Shown one piece after another: positions 33,572-44,440 of a stretch of 64,000 nt of DNA (its first letter is position 1; each line of letters begins with the position of its first letter). The DNA lies in the NCBI RefSeq assembly GCF_950295315.1, contig NC_080185.1:45489237-45553236 (forward strand), read 5' to 3'. The position numbers and the translations under genes are program-made. Under the pieces are notes generated by a model. The model made no database searches. It was not told where the DNA came from and worked only from the letters and a program-made list of their open reading frames with translations. Origin of the DNA: Erinaceus europaeus. Its lineage: Eukaryota > Chordata > Mammalia > Eulipotyphla > Erinaceidae.

Positions 33572-33615
33572 AAGGAGGGAGGGAGGGAGGGAGGGAGGGA
33601 GAGAGAGAGAGAGAG
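33572..33615. repeat. (GGGA)n/(GA)n microsatellite
   Basis: GGGA units merging into GA units. Confidence 0.93.
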
Positions 33616-33635
33616 GCAGAGAGAATGATGGTGAT

Positions 33636-33743
33636 GATGACAGATAGACAGACAGATGATAGATGATAGATGACAGGTAGACAGACAGATGATAGATAGA
33701 TACATAGACAGACTGATAGATGATTGATAGATGATAGATAAGT

Positions 33744-33778
<35 letters not shown>

Positions 33779-33785
33779 GATAATA
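33636..33785. repeat. (GATA)n/(GACA)n compound microsatellite
   Basis: Mixed GATA, GACA and GATGATA units over about 150 bp, with a pure GATA stretch at 33748-33777. Confidence 0.93.
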
Positions 33786-33909
33786 GAGAGTAGTAAAGCT
33801 TACTTTAGTACCCTGTTGGTGAGATCATACTTAAGTTATGTTCACGATAAAGCAAACACACCATCCAAGTGAAATATCTTGCTGGAATATGTACACACAC
33901 ATACACACA

Positions 33910-34040
33910 CACTTACTTTCTTCCTCTCTTGGCCAGAGCACAACTTAGTTCTGGCTTATGGTGGTGAAGGGGGATTGAACTTGGGATGTTGGAGCCTCAG
34001 GCATCAAAGTTTTCTTGCATAACCACTAAGCAATAGCCCT
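33910..34040 (-). mobile_element. tSINE-C copy
   Basis: 'ggccagagcacaacttagtt', 'ttggagcctcaggcatcaaa' and 'gcataaccactaagca' in minus-strand order. Confidence 0.75.
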
Positions 34041-34059
34041 CTCACCACTACTGTCAATA

Positions 34060-34328
34060 ATTTTATTTATATGCCCTGCATTGTTTATTTACTTATTACA
34101 TATATGTCCTTCATTATTTATTTATTATTGGGTAGAAACAGAGAAGTTGAGAGTGGAAGGGAAGACAGAGAAGGAAAGAGACCAAGAGGGAAAGAGACAG
34201 AGCCACTGCAGCCTTGTTTCACCACTCATGAAGCTTTCCTCCAGCAGGTGGGGACCAGGGGCTTGAATCCGGGTCTTTGTGCACTGTAAAGTGTTTGGTT
34301 AACCAGGAGCACCACTGCATGACTCCTG
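34060..34328 (-). mobile_element. tSINE-A copy
   Basis: 'tattgggtagaaacagagaa', 'catgaagctttcctccagca', 'gtggggaccaggggcttgaa' and 'ccaggagcaccactgcatga' give the full minus-strand order. Confidence 0.88.
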
Positions 34329-34555
34329 TATGTCCTACTTGATAGGGAGAAGAGCTGGTGTGACAAAGATAGAGGAGGGGGAGCATCATTACAAGCACAC
34401 ACACTTTTTCCAGGACACACGTTGTGTTATTTGTGTAAATTAGTAGTAGTAACAAAACTATACAAATTGAAATCTTAAGATAATTAGCGATGTTTATATG
34501 GGTATAACATTCAATCATTTTAAAAATCTTTTCAAGATCAAAACAAATTTAGAAG
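34329..34555. other. Unannotated DNA
   Basis: Nothing recognised. Confidence 0.35.
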
Positions 34556-34559
34556 TTCA

Positions 34560-35960
34560 AGGATACGATGGGCCTAAACCTCTAATAAATTGCTCTCTCC
34601 ACCATCAGGAACGTCATCTTAAGTCCTCTCATGGCCCACTGCAGGATCTTGCCTTCACTATAAAGTAGCAATGGTAGAGACTCTCCCACTCTCCTAAGGG
34701 AGGCTAGATCATCCCACTCCACCACTCCAAGAAGAACTGAGTGCAGCCTAGAATGTTCCCAGCTGTGACCATAGACTGCAAACTCAAATTGACAGGGACT
34801 CAGAGGTTAAGACAGGTTCCTGTGCTAACTGTGAATATAATTGGGCACTGAGTTAGACTGATGGGGTAAGTAGCTAATTATATTTATATATTTTCTTCAA
34901 GTTTGGGAGCTACTCTTTGAGCTAATTCTGCTTTCCAGCCCTATTCTCAACTCTGACACCATCTTCCTGGACAATATTTTGAGTCCACCTCCTTGTTAGC
35001 TATCAAGCTCAACCAAAAATTACTAGTCATGTGGCCCTTGGAACACACCCAAAATAGATTCCCTAGCTTCTTTCCACCCCTAGATACCTATTCTTATCAG
35101 TTCTATTCTTACTTTTTGGTTCTTGATTATTAAACACTTTGTCTTGTTTTATCTTGAACTGCCTTTCAGCCACCAAGTTGCAGATGTTACTATGATTTGA
35201 TCCTGACTGCCCTGGACAGATGACCTCACTAGTGTGTCCCAGAACCTCACTTCTCCAGAGCCCTACCCCACTAGAGAAAGATAGAAATAGGCTAAGGGTA
35301 TGGATCAAAATGTCAATGCCCATTTCCAGCAGAGAAGCAATTACAGAAGCTAGACCTTCCACCCTCTGAACCCCATAAAGAATTTTGATTTATACTCCCT
35401 GTGGGGTAAACATTAGGGAAAGATGACTAGAGGGCTCTGAACTTCAATTCCATCAGGACCTGGAGAGAGAAGAGAAAAGAAAGGACATTTAAAAGTAGCA
35501 ATAGATGTAGGTGTGATTTAGAAAGGAAGTGAGAGAAACATATGTATGGGCAAATATATATGAATATAGATAGTTATAGAAATAATAGTCAACCCATATC
35601 TGTGACCTTGGGAGAACTACTGAAGTTCCCTTTTACTTTTATTTTTTTAAGTCTTTATTTATTTATTGGATAGAGACAGCCAGAAATCGAGGGAAGGAGA
35701 GAGACAGAGAGACACCTGCAAAACTGCTTCACCACTAACAAAGCTTTCCCCCTGCAGGTGGGGACTGGAGACTCGAATCTGAGTCCTTGCAAGTTGTAGC
35801 ATGTGCACTCTATCAGGTGCACTATCTCCCAGCCCCACTAATGTAGGTTCCAATGGAGGGAATGGGGACACAGAACTCTCGTGGTGTGTGAAAAGTGTGG
35901 AATCATATCCCTGTTATCTATAATTCTGTAAGTCAATATTAAATCATTAATAAAAGAAAA
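34560..35960 (+). mobile_element. L1 3'UTR, long fragment
   Basis: Plus strand. 'tcccagctgtgaccatagac' and 'actctgacaccatcttcctg' correspond to the inner 3'UTR, 'gatgttactatgatttgatc' to the middle, and 'gtggaatcatatccctgtta' to the end with an A-rich terminus at about 35960. A tSINE-A copy interrupts it. Confidence 0.82.
35643..35838 (-). mobile_element. tSINE-A copy inserted in L1 3'UTR
   Basis: 'ttattggatagagacagcca', 'aaagctttccccctgcaggt' and 'gactcgaatctgagtccttg'. It breaks the L1 3'UTR at 34560-35960. Confidence 0.88.
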
Positions 35961-37868
35961 AACAATTTAGGAATATAATATCTGCTCAATATTTAATCTC
36001 TGAGAACCTGTGTCATCATCATGTGAAAGTACAGTGAAAATTTCTTCTTTTTTATCTCCTTTCCTTGAATCTTTTCCTAAAAGGAGCATAGCAGAAAGTT
36101 GAGAGTCAGAATACATCTTTCAGTTTTCTTCTCTGTTCCTTGTAGGTTTGTAGTTTGTTCTTAATATATATTTGATACATATGAAAATTAATCAAATTAG
36201 TCAAATGTTCTTTGGTAAACATGACCTGTAGTAGAGGACATGAGAAACATATCCTCTAGTGTCCCTTTATTTAATGAAAAAGTGGGTACTAGCACCTTAT
36301 TCATTGAATAGATATTTATTGAAAACATACCATTTGCCAAATGTTCTGATAGGACATTGCAATATTCTACATGATTTTTTTGTTTATAATACTCAAAAAA
36401 AACATATGTCACAGACACTACTTTTCGGTTGTAGATAGTATGATGCCAAGACTTTGAAATTGACTCTACAAATTGCCATAGATAGTGAACCTGGGAGGTA
36501 ATAGAGCTATGATTCCACTATTTTCTACTGTCATCCTTGCTAGTCACAAATGGATTGCTTTTCCTCCCAGTGATGTAAAGTGGTTGAGATGCAGTATCTA
36601 TTCTTAGTAAGGGGATACAAAGAAGAGAATCACCCCAGTTGTAGGTTATATCACTGTGTGTTCACAGGCTCTGTCTTGAAAAGCTTCAGCTGGGTATGAA
36701 AATGCTCAAGAAAGGACTTTATAAGGAAGAATTTCCTCTTTTTTTTTTATCATGCCATCTTACTAATGTACAATTTTAAGAGTATTAGATCCCTAAACTT
36801 ATCTAAAGGGAGAGAAATAAGGGAATATAAAATATTTTTCCATCAAATGTCTATTAATTAACTCAGTCTTTCACCTCACCAAGAATAAAACCATCTAATC
36901 CCACACTTCAATTGTAAAATTGCTTAAAGGAAATAACAGGAAATCATAGAATGGCTTTGAAATGTTTATTTCCAAGTTAAAGGCAGACTGAATCTTCCTT
37001 AATAGGCATAATGCTTGTCCGGCACATTATTAACAATTTGGATTGGACTCAAAAATTTGACTATAGATCTCATCAAGCTCATATTTACTAGAGTACTAGA
37101 AAACCTGTAGTAACAAGCATGAACCATCAATTTTACTGCCCATATTATGAGCATATGGAACATAGACATTTAAAAACACCAAGCTTTTTGATTAAGTTTG
37201 ATTATAGTCAGATCAAGACGAAAAATAAAAAAGCTATCCAAAGGTCCTCTGAATTCTAAATATTACTGACTTTTACTTCTTTGAAATATGATATTACGTC
37301 AATAAAATTTGGAGTTCATATAAAAAAAAAACCTAACCTCACTATAATGAGCACACATATGAAAGGACTTGTGTTTTAGAGGTCAAAGACTGACTTTCCC
37401 CCATTGTGGCCAAAATTTGAGTTATTGCCATCATCACCCATCAGGGAATCAACATTTGAAAACAATGACTTATAAAGCTAATATTGTCTGAAAATAGATG
37501 TATGCATAATTTCAGGATGTGTTTTTTCATTAATGAGATATTAAAGAAAACCAAAATGATTGGGAGGGCAACAAAAGACAACATGATGAAAGTATAAAGG
37601 CTTCTGTTCCTGAAAACCATATCCTTCTCATTCCCCACTGAATATACACACTTAGACATGGGCCTTGTTACCCACATTAATCCCTAATGATATAGCATTC
37701 TCTCCACATTTCTCCAACCTTTCCAAGAATGTGTACCAATAGAAGGTTACTGAAACAGAACAATTAGTAAGGGTTCTTCAACTACAGAGGAACAAAAGCA
37801 GATTTGCAATGTTTCCACCACAATGACAGTATGATGTGGTAGTACATAGCTCTTAAAGTCTAAAAAAA
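35961..37868. other. Mostly unique AT-rich DNA with an L2-like relic
   Basis: About 1.9 kb with no supported gene. At 36293-36360 'attgaatagatatttattga' and 'ccatttgccaaatgttctga' recall the 3' end of an ancient L2. Open frames of 73-78 codons (36197, 37441) have no recognisable features. This is the longest stretch with little young repeat and might contain conserved non-coding DNA. Confidence 0.5.
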
Positions 37869-38190
37869 AAAAAAAAAAAAAAGAAGAAGTCTAGGGGCCA
37901 AGCAGTAGCACAGCGGGTTAAGCACACGTGGCACAAAGCCCAAGGACAAGAATAAGGATCCTGGTTAGAGCCCCAACTCTCCACCTGCAGGGGGTGTCAC
38001 TTCACAAGCGGTGAAGCAGATCTGCAGGCATCAGTATTTATCTCCTACTCTCTGTCCCCCCCCCACCTCTTGATTTCTCTGTGTCCTATCCAACAGCAAA
38101 ATCAAGGACAACAAAAAATGGCTTCCAGGAGCAGTGGATTTGCAGTGCAGGCACCAAGTCCCAATGATAACCCTGGAGAAAAAAAAAGTC
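37861..38190 (+). mobile_element. tSINE-B copy, full length
   Basis: Preceded by a poly-A run. Forward order: 'gccaagcagtagcacagcgg' head, 'aggacaagaataaggatcct', 'ctccacctgcagggggtgtc' core, CT-rich part, 'cctatccaacagcaaaatca', and the long 3' part 'ggcttccaggagcagtggat'. It shows that the longest tSINE-B form includes this 3' piece. Confidence 0.88.
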
Positions 38191-38290
38191 TAAAACTCAC
38201 CTATGCAATTTACTTTGTGTAATTTTGGGCAAATTAGTTATTCCTCATGTCTCAGTCTTGTCATCTGTACAATAGACCATCTGCCCAGGC
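38191..38290 (+). mobile_element. MIR relic
   Basis: 'ttttgggcaaattagttatt' followed by 'tgtctcagtcttgtcatctg' is the conserved core of the ancient MIR SINE. Confidence 0.75.
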
Positions 38291-38553
38291 CCTCAAATAC
38301 AGGTCCCACTCACCAGAACAAGTCCTTATAAAATACCAGACATAATGAGAAGACAGAAGAATTCCCACATTAATGGACCAAGACAACAACTAGAAGAAAG
38401 TTCCAAATTCAACAGAACAATGCATACTTCTTAAAGAGGACTTCAATGTTTGGTCTTAAGGATATTCACTGAATTGAGAAGTTCCACACTAGAAAACTTC
38501 AATAAAGTCAGAAAATTTTGAGAGAAGTCATAACATAAATCATAGAGGAAAAA
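38291..38553. other. Unannotated DNA
   Basis: A/G-rich; nothing recognised. Confidence 0.35.
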
Positions 38554-38559
38554 TATGAT
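38554..38559. repeat. Target-site duplication of LTR element 2, left
   Basis: 'tatgat'; partner 'tctgat' at 40880-40885, one mismatch. Confidence 0.7.
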
Positions 38560-38855
38560 TGTTGGTATTCTTCGTGTTGGTTTGGCCCTCTTCCCCCTAC
38601 CTCTGAGGGAAATGGTTTGGCCCTTGCTAGTTTCGCACCCCTCTTTCTCCCCGCCCCGTATGCTAAGGACGTCCAGGGTCCAGGAACATCCACAGAAGGA
38701 GAAACATGGGGAAGCACATGGTGTGGTGATTTGCCTGTTCATGAATAAAGATTAAACTGCAGCTTCTCAGCCCAGCCATGTGTCCCCGAGTCTCTGTCTC
38801 TGTCTACCACACGAAGCTAGCCTGGCCTGCTGGAGCCAACAAAACATTAACAACA
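38560..38855 (+). repeat. LTR element 2, 5' LTR
   Basis: 296 bp from 'tgttggtattcttcgtg' to 'attaacaaca', with a poly(A) signal in 'catgaataaagatt'. The 3' LTR at 40583 is nearly identical, so the insertion is fairly young. Confidence 0.93.
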
Positions 38856-38857
38856 AA

Positions 38858-38875
38858 TGGCGCCCACGTGGACCT
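38858..38875 (+). promoter_or_regulatory. Primer-binding site of LTR element 2 (tRNA-Lys type)
   Basis: 'tggcgcccacgtggacct', two bases after the 5' LTR. It has the Lys-1,2 style with a one-base gap relative to the usual form. Confidence 0.8.
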
Positions 38876-38925
38876 GACCTACGCATCTCTCAGATAAGTG
38901 AAGACAATTTGGCTACCTATGTACT

Positions 38926-39267
38926 ATGGCCTTCTCTTCTGCTTGTGAAGAGATCTCCAAAGGCCTCTGCCCTTTCTTCACGAGACTGTTTCGCTGTTTC
39001 TGGAACATTTATCTCTGGACCACTCTGTGGTTTCTGCCCAACGTCAGCTCGCAGGAGCCCAACGCCAGGCCGCATGAGCTGGTTTTCTGCCGCGTGGCAC
39101 GGGGCATTGGGTGCCTGCTCCCTCCATGCTGCTCAGCCACTGGGAGCAGGGCAGCAGACATGGCAGGGCCATGGGGCAGGGCTGCGGCGGCCTATTCTGG
39201 CCGCCACCCCGGGGGCACCTTGGCCCGCACCTTCTGCATGGCTGGCCCGCCCGCCCTCGTGCTATGA
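38926..39267 (+). pseudogene. Leader open frame of LTR element 2, unknown
   Basis: A 113-codon frame with ATG start just after the shared leader. The first about 40 residues ('MAFSSACEEISKG', then 'FRCFWNIYLWTTLWF') are homologous in frame to LTR element 1. The rest, in the GC-rich block, has no counterpart there and no recognisable domain. Overlapping frames of 100-228 codons exist on both strands because the GC-rich block has few stops, so coding potential is doubtful. Confidence 0.35.
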
Positions 39268-40314
39268 AGTCTGGACAGATCCTGGACCACCTGGAGACCA
39301 CGGGTTCCCTGCCGAAACTGGGCCCCCTGGCAATGATCTCCAGCTTGGGTCTGAAGGCAGACAAGCTAGAACATGCAGAGTTTCATCCAGAGATCGCAAT
39401 CTACAATTCCTAGAAGTGGAGCTGTGCAGGAATAGAGCTGCACGGGAAGCCATCTCCGGATGGTGACCCCCCCAACAACTAAGACAATACAGACCTAAAT
39501 TCGTGTTTAAAATGGCATGTCTTCGCAACAAAGGTTTCTCTCCTTGTGTATTAAAGACCATGTTTACATGTGTGTTTAAAGTTTGGTAACATTAACTTTA
39601 AGGTTGAAAATATAACTTTAAGGCTATATTCTTACTAGACAGAGTTAAAGGAAAAAGGTTTTCAACGTAATTCTCAAAAAGATAAAATTAACTTACATTT
39701 AAAGTCTGAGGTAAAAATTAGTTTAAATATCAATATATTTTAACCAAGTTGGTCTAAAAAAAACCTGCACACACTTAGGGTGTGTCTCCATCTTGAATGG
39801 GTGTAACAAAAGGTTAAATAGATTTGTTGATCTGTAAAACTCTCGATTACCTTCTCTATTAGAAATGGTAGATTACACAATGGCTATGCTAATGATTCTC
39901 ATGTCTGAGGTTTTCTTTCCTTGATTCTTATGTCTACCTTTCCACATTCTATTGTTTAAACTTTAAACAACCTTAAAATCATTCTAAAAAAGACTTCTAA
40001 TTGTAATAGAGTTATCAGTTGTGATAAACTTCTAACCTGCTACAAGTTTGTTTCATAGTAAGTAAATTGCAGCTGTCAAGTTTTCTACAGAAAAGCAGAA
40101 TTCCGATGGCTGACATTCCCCATCGAGACAGATGTACAACAATTCACCCCCTGGCAATTCTTCGGTGGACATCTGCTTTGGACTTCTATCGGACTCACTG
40201 GTACACCTCAGACACTTTACACAAAACTAGTGGCTTCCCTTTATGCTGCTAGGTTTCTCAAAGACTGACTGCAGTCATGCCTTGGGACTCTAGGCCTCAC
40301 ACTCCCCTATGCTA

Positions 40315-40440
40315 GAAAATGCCCGTCGAGGCAAGTAAACCCCCCCAGAGGCAGGAAATGTTTTTTTAAGCTGATAAAGTTTTAGCTGATAAACCCCCCA
40401 CAGAGGCAAAAAATGGCCCCCTTAGGCCTTCCCTTGGCAG
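40315..40440 (+). repeat. Degenerate repeats before the polypurine tract of LTR element 2
   Basis: Imperfect units around 'cccagaggcaggaaatg' and 'cacagaggcaaaaaatgg'. They are matched in place and sequence flavour by 13500-13680 of LTR element 1 (read in the opposite strand). Confidence 0.6.
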
Positions 40441-40563
40441 CACACTGGTTCTTGTTACTTGCTTACATGTTTCTCCCTGTTTGTGCCAGTTTCTTTTTTT
40501 AAAATGCCTGTATGATATAGGTTTCTGTTCACCCCACACCCCTGATACTGTGGTCATTTAGTT

Positions 40564-40582
40564 AAAAAGAAAAGGGGGAATA
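40564..40582 (+). promoter_or_regulatory. Polypurine tract of LTR element 2
   Basis: 'aaaaagaaaagggggaata' directly before the 3' LTR. Confidence 0.88.
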
Positions 40583-40879
40583 TGTTGGTATTCTTCGTGT
40601 TGGTTTGGCCCCCTTCCCCCTACCTCTGAGGGAAATGGCTTGGCCCTTGCTAGTTTCGCACCCCTCTTTCTCCCCGCCCCGTATGCTAAGGACGTCCAGG
40701 GTCCAGGAACACCCGCGGAAGGAGAAACATGGGGAAGCACATGGTGTGGTGATTTGCCCACTCGTGAATAAAGACTATACTGCAGCTTCTCAGCCCAGCC
40801 GTGTGTCCCCGAGTCTCTGTCTCTGTCTACCGCCACGAAGCTAGCCCGGCCTACTGGAGCCCCCGAAATATTAACAACA
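40583..40879 (+). repeat. LTR element 2, 3' LTR
   Basis: 297 bp, the same boundaries and motifs as the 5' LTR. Confidence 0.93.
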
Positions 40880-40905
40880 TCTGATATTTGATGTAAAGCA
40901 TGTGT

Positions 40906-40909
40906 GCGT

Positions 40910-40965
<56 letters not shown>
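40906..40965. repeat. (CA)n microsatellite
   Basis: About thirty CA dinucleotides following a short GTG-CA start. Confidence 0.96.
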
Positions 40966-40966
<1 letters not shown>

Positions 40967-40969
<3 letters not shown>

Positions 40970-41850
40970 TTTATGACTACAAAGGCATGCCAAAGGTTGA
41001 AGTGGTGAATTGAAGGATAGGTTAGAGGGGAAATGAATCACTAAAAGTAAACAGACTGAAAAAAGTGACACTAATATGAGACTTATGGGATATTTAAACA
41101 TGGGGTTGCCAAGAGAAGAAAGCAAGAAAGGGACAGAATCCTTGCTTGAAGAAATATTTGTCAAGAATTTCCTCCAAACTGTAGAGGGTTATACACAATA
41201 AGATTCAGGAAATTGTAAGAGTTCCAAACAAAATAAACCCGAACTGAGGCACACCAAGACATATGCTAAATAACATGGCAGATGTAGAGAGAATATTTTA
41301 AAAGCAATACAAGAAAATGTGAGTCACCTATAAGGGAACTCCTATAAAACTCTGAGCTGACTTCTTAACAGAAACTCTAAGGGACAGAAAGAACTGGTAG
41401 AACATCTTCAAAGTTTTAAGTTTAAACACACATATACATACTACTCAGGTTGGAAGGAGTGGTGAAAAGCTTTTCAAACAACAGTTAAAGGAATTTACTG
41501 TCATTAAACTGGCCTTATAAGAAATACTAGAAGGATTTATATAAAAAGAAAATACTGAATGATCTAATTCCTATTGGGTAAATAAATGAAACAAGAAAAA
41601 ACAATTATAGTGAAATAAAGACAGACTTTTAGACTCAAGCAGAAAACCTGAGGCTAACAAAGGAATTTTGTGGGGTTGAGAGAGGTGGGTAGATTGTCAG
41701 GGTGAATAGAACTCCAGTGAACTTTGTTGTTTGGGGGTATGTTATAATGATATATTTTGAAGAGGTGTAAAATTGCACTTTTGAAACATTTGCAGTCTTG
41801 TAAACCAAGATTACCTCCAAAGTAAAGTAAATAAGCAAGAAAATTAAGAA
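40967..41850 (+). mobile_element. Ancient L1 fragments
   Basis: Plus strand. 'tttcctccaaactgtagagg', 'gagttccaaacaaaataaac' and 'ggccttataagaaatactag' follow the order of old mammalian L1 (ORF1 end and spacer region). 41640-41850 ('tgaagaggtgtaaaattgca', 'aaaccaagattacctccaaa') looks like an old L1 3'UTR. Highly diverged. Confidence 0.6.
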
Positions 41851-42250
41851 TGCTCTTACAGCAGTTTGGAGGATTAAGTAAATAAGTACAGTCAGGCATA
41901 GACTCAGCAATTACATTTTCTAAGGCATCAAAAGCACTCTAGTAAATGTTGGAACAACAAGCAATCAATAATAATCTCTTTGGATTCTCTACAATGAGAA
42001 CAATGTTTTCAAATTTTGCTATAATCCATATTCCTACATGTTACCCTGTATTGTTTCTTCAAGCTTAGTCCTTAGTCCTACTTTGCCAATGTTTCATATA
42101 CTATTGGGAATCTGAAATTGTTATTTATTTATTATCTCACTTCAAAATCCATTTGAAGTAGCTCATACAATGGAGCTATAACACATTTTTGTCTTTTCTC
42201 TGTCATTTAACACCCACCCTTCTAAGAGGTATTGGTATATATACACTGAG
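41851..42250. other. Unannotated DNA
   Basis: No supported gene or repeat. Confidence 0.4.
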
Positions 42251-42455
42251 GAACAGTAGGGCCAGATAACCTGAGCTCTAATTTCAGTTCTTCTCAGTTA
42301 TCATATGAATGTTATTTAAGGTCTTTGTGCCTTAGTTTCCCTAATTTGAAAAAAGTGAAGGGAGTAATAAGAATTCAAATTTATTATAATTATAAGGGTT
42401 CAGTGAGTTAATATAATGGTGCAAAACAAGCATTGCTTACATTAATAATTATCAT
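42251..42455 (+). mobile_element. MIR relic
   Basis: 'ataacctgagctctaatttc', 'ttaaggtctttgtgccttag' and 'agggttcagtgagttaatat' trace the whole MIR SINE, including its core. Confidence 0.8.
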
Positions 42456-42755
42456 TTTTACTTTTGCTTAATAGTTGATCAGTCCAGACTCACCAATGAG
42501 TGGCTTTACTATAATCTCTGGAAAACTGGGAAGCATGCAAAGATGCACTAGATAATGCATATGTGAATTTTATACAGAAATTGTCACAAACTGAAATTCT
42601 ACAAATAAATGTACTTTCTCAGAGTTGTTATTTAAAAGAAAAGTTAGTCAAAAGGTAGACTTCAAATTGTTGGAATGGTAAAAAGAGATCTTGATATATA
42701 ACAAAATGCATATATAAAACTTGTGTGCCCCATCAAGTTCTGAAAGCAGATTACA

Positions 42756-42804
42756 CTGAAAAGTAACTCTGAGCAATATACTGAAAGTAACTCTGAGCAA
42801 TATA
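42756..42804. repeat. Short tandem duplication beside LTR element 3
   Basis: Two adjacent copies of a 24-25 bp unit ('aagtaactctgagcaatata'), differing by one A, ending seven bases before the target duplication. Confidence 0.9.
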
Positions 42805-42811
42805 CTGACTT

Positions 42812-42817
42812 CTGTAT
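42812..42817. repeat. Target-site duplication of LTR element 3, left
   Basis: 'ctgtat', identical to 48695-48700; 6 bp fits class II endogenous retroviruses. Confidence 0.9.
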
Positions 42818-43103
42818 TGCCCCGGCCTGCGGGGTTATCAACAGAAACCTAGGGTAGGGGGCGAGAGAATGGAGGGGACAAGAGACACGAAGAACGAGAG
42901 TAAGACAGGAGGTCTGATCAAGCTCTGAAAATTTTATTTTGCAGCCACAATATAAGAACAAACAAGGAGGAAGTTCTGCTAAGGTAGTGGGGGAGAGAGG
43001 TGGGTGAGCAACTTTACAAACAGCTAGTAATCTCAGTTCCAATGGTCGGAATGTCCTTTCACCGGCTATATGAGAGTCTTAGCTAAGGCCATGGCTCCTG
43101 GCA
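42818..43103 (-). repeat. LTR element 3, 3' LTR
   Basis: 286 bp. In sense it starts 'tgccaggagccatggcc' and ends '...ccggggca', with 'gcaaaataaaattttc' as the poly(A) signal context. Confidence 0.92.
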
Positions 43104-43121
43104 TGTCCTCCCCTTTTACAA
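43104..43121 (-). promoter_or_regulatory. Polypurine tract of LTR element 3
   Basis: Sense 'ttgtaaaaggggaggaca' immediately before the 3' LTR. Confidence 0.82.
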
Positions 43122-43492
43122 TTTAAGTGAGGTGGGCAAATGAGGGTGAGAGCTAGGAATCTTATCAAGAGATAAGCGGGCATTAACCAGAGGGCGAAGT
43201 ATTGACCTGATTCCTCCCGTGGGGTAAATATAGAACTGATCTTCCCGCATTTCATAGGGCTCTTGGTGTCTTTTGGGGAGGTGAGGCAGAGCCACTATTT
43301 AAAAGGTGAGGAAAACTCACGGCGAAGAGTTCTGATGACCGACACCAACCTCCATGCAAATCAGGTTTGCTTCACGGGGGACTCAGAGGCGGACTATAGG
43401 GTCCTCCCCCTGCAGTGCTTAGCCTTGCACCCCTTACCGGTGCCCATGCCATGCCAAGGCTGGCGTACATAAATCTGAGTTTTATGCAGCTC

Positions 43493-43900
43493 CTAAAAGA
43501 GGTCTGTCACCCTCAAGTCTCTGTCAGCCAAATCAAGTCTATGGTAATATATTTGTAAGGGTTTCGATGCCAAGGAGTCAATTTGTTGTTTTATAAAGCC
43601 AGGAATCTTATTAAAAATAAAATGTCCCAAGGTAATCATTAACAAAAGACTAATCTAGGGTCCCATAAGGGGCATCAAAAAGGAGAAAATAGAGGGTCTC
43701 TACTAAACCAGACTCATTAACATAAAAGCAGACTATTTGTGGTGTAGTCTATAACCTGTTGTAATTTGTCAGAAAATTCATGGGAGGAATATATAGTGTC
43801 CTTGCAAGCCACCAGCAAGTCTAAGGGAAGCTATCAGTGGCTGTGATGTCCAAGGGAAGAAACACAGCACGTCTGATCCTCTGGGGGTCGTCAGCACCAA
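43493..43900 (-). pseudogene. Envelope remnant (transmembrane subunit), broken
   Basis: Minus strand. The 3' part (43666-43493) reads as a hydrophobic stretch followed by 'IFNKIPGFIKQQIDSLASKP' and a short charged tail before a stop. This is the layout of the membrane anchor and cytoplasmic tail of D-type retrovirus envelopes. About 200 bp upstream (43867-43886) 'QRIRRAV' looks like a residual furin-type cleavage site followed by hydrophobic residues. The ectodomain between them is shortened and interrupted by stops and frame changes, so no envelope protein can be made. In life such a protein sits in the viral membrane. Assigned by resemblance only. Confidence 0.6.
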
Positions 43901-44440
43901 CTGATGAATTTTTCTTCTTCATAGAGGGTCAGCTGTGGAACAAGCAAACTAGGAGGCAAGGACCAGGTAGAGAAGAATTGACATGAAAATATAGGGTGGT
44001 GTTGTACCAAAACACAGAAGAGGTGCATACACAATAGATGAGGTCCCTTGAACATGAGTAATATTGGGAGAAAAGTGAGTAGTCAATAAACATGTAAGGA
44101 TGAAGTCAGCAGTGGTAGGTCAGCAGAAAGAGAAGACTTCGATAGGCTGGTGAGGTTAGCTGGAGTATATACTGCCATGGCGTCCTTTGTGGTAAGGACT
44201 TGCCAACAGGGACTCTGTGGATTTTGCAAGAGCAATAATGTCATCCACCATAATAAAAGAAAAACAAACATGGACATCCAGTGTTGAAAAAGAGAAAAAA
44301 AGGAATGTCTCTATGACTGGAAATGTGAGTGGCTTTGCCAATGAGATATAATAAATGGACAATTCGAATTTTTGTAAATATTAAAAAGGCTTAGTATAGT
44401 TACTTCATTGAAACTTTAGCCAACTGAATACTGGGGGTGC
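43901..44440 (-). other. LTR element 3 internal region, possible further env relic
   Basis: Minus-strand frames of 64-68 codons overlap here (44083-44362). They are short, rich in S/T/L and shift frame. Their position upstream of the env remnant suggests surface-subunit decay products, but no motif supports this. Confidence 0.3.

Larger units (their letters stand above)
38560..40879 (+). mobile_element. LTR element 2, non-autonomous lysine-primed retroelement
   Basis: A 2320-bp element in sense on the plus strand: 296-bp 5' LTR, Lys-type primer site, about 1.7 kb internal DNA, polypurine tract and 297-bp 3' LTR. It lacks any recognisable gag, protease, polymerase or env gene. The leader right after the primer site ('cagataagtgaagac...') and the 3' internal part ('ctacagaaaagcagaattcc') are clearly homologous to LTR element 1, although the LTRs are largely different. 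The middle has a GC-rich block (39040-39450) and an AT-rich block (39480-40060) not found in element 1. Confidence 0.92.

Noticed and set aside
38780..39466. 228-codon plus-strand frame within LTR element 2
   Set aside because: It starts in the LTR, runs through a GC-rich block with long frames on both strands, and has no counterpart in LTR element 1 and no domain.
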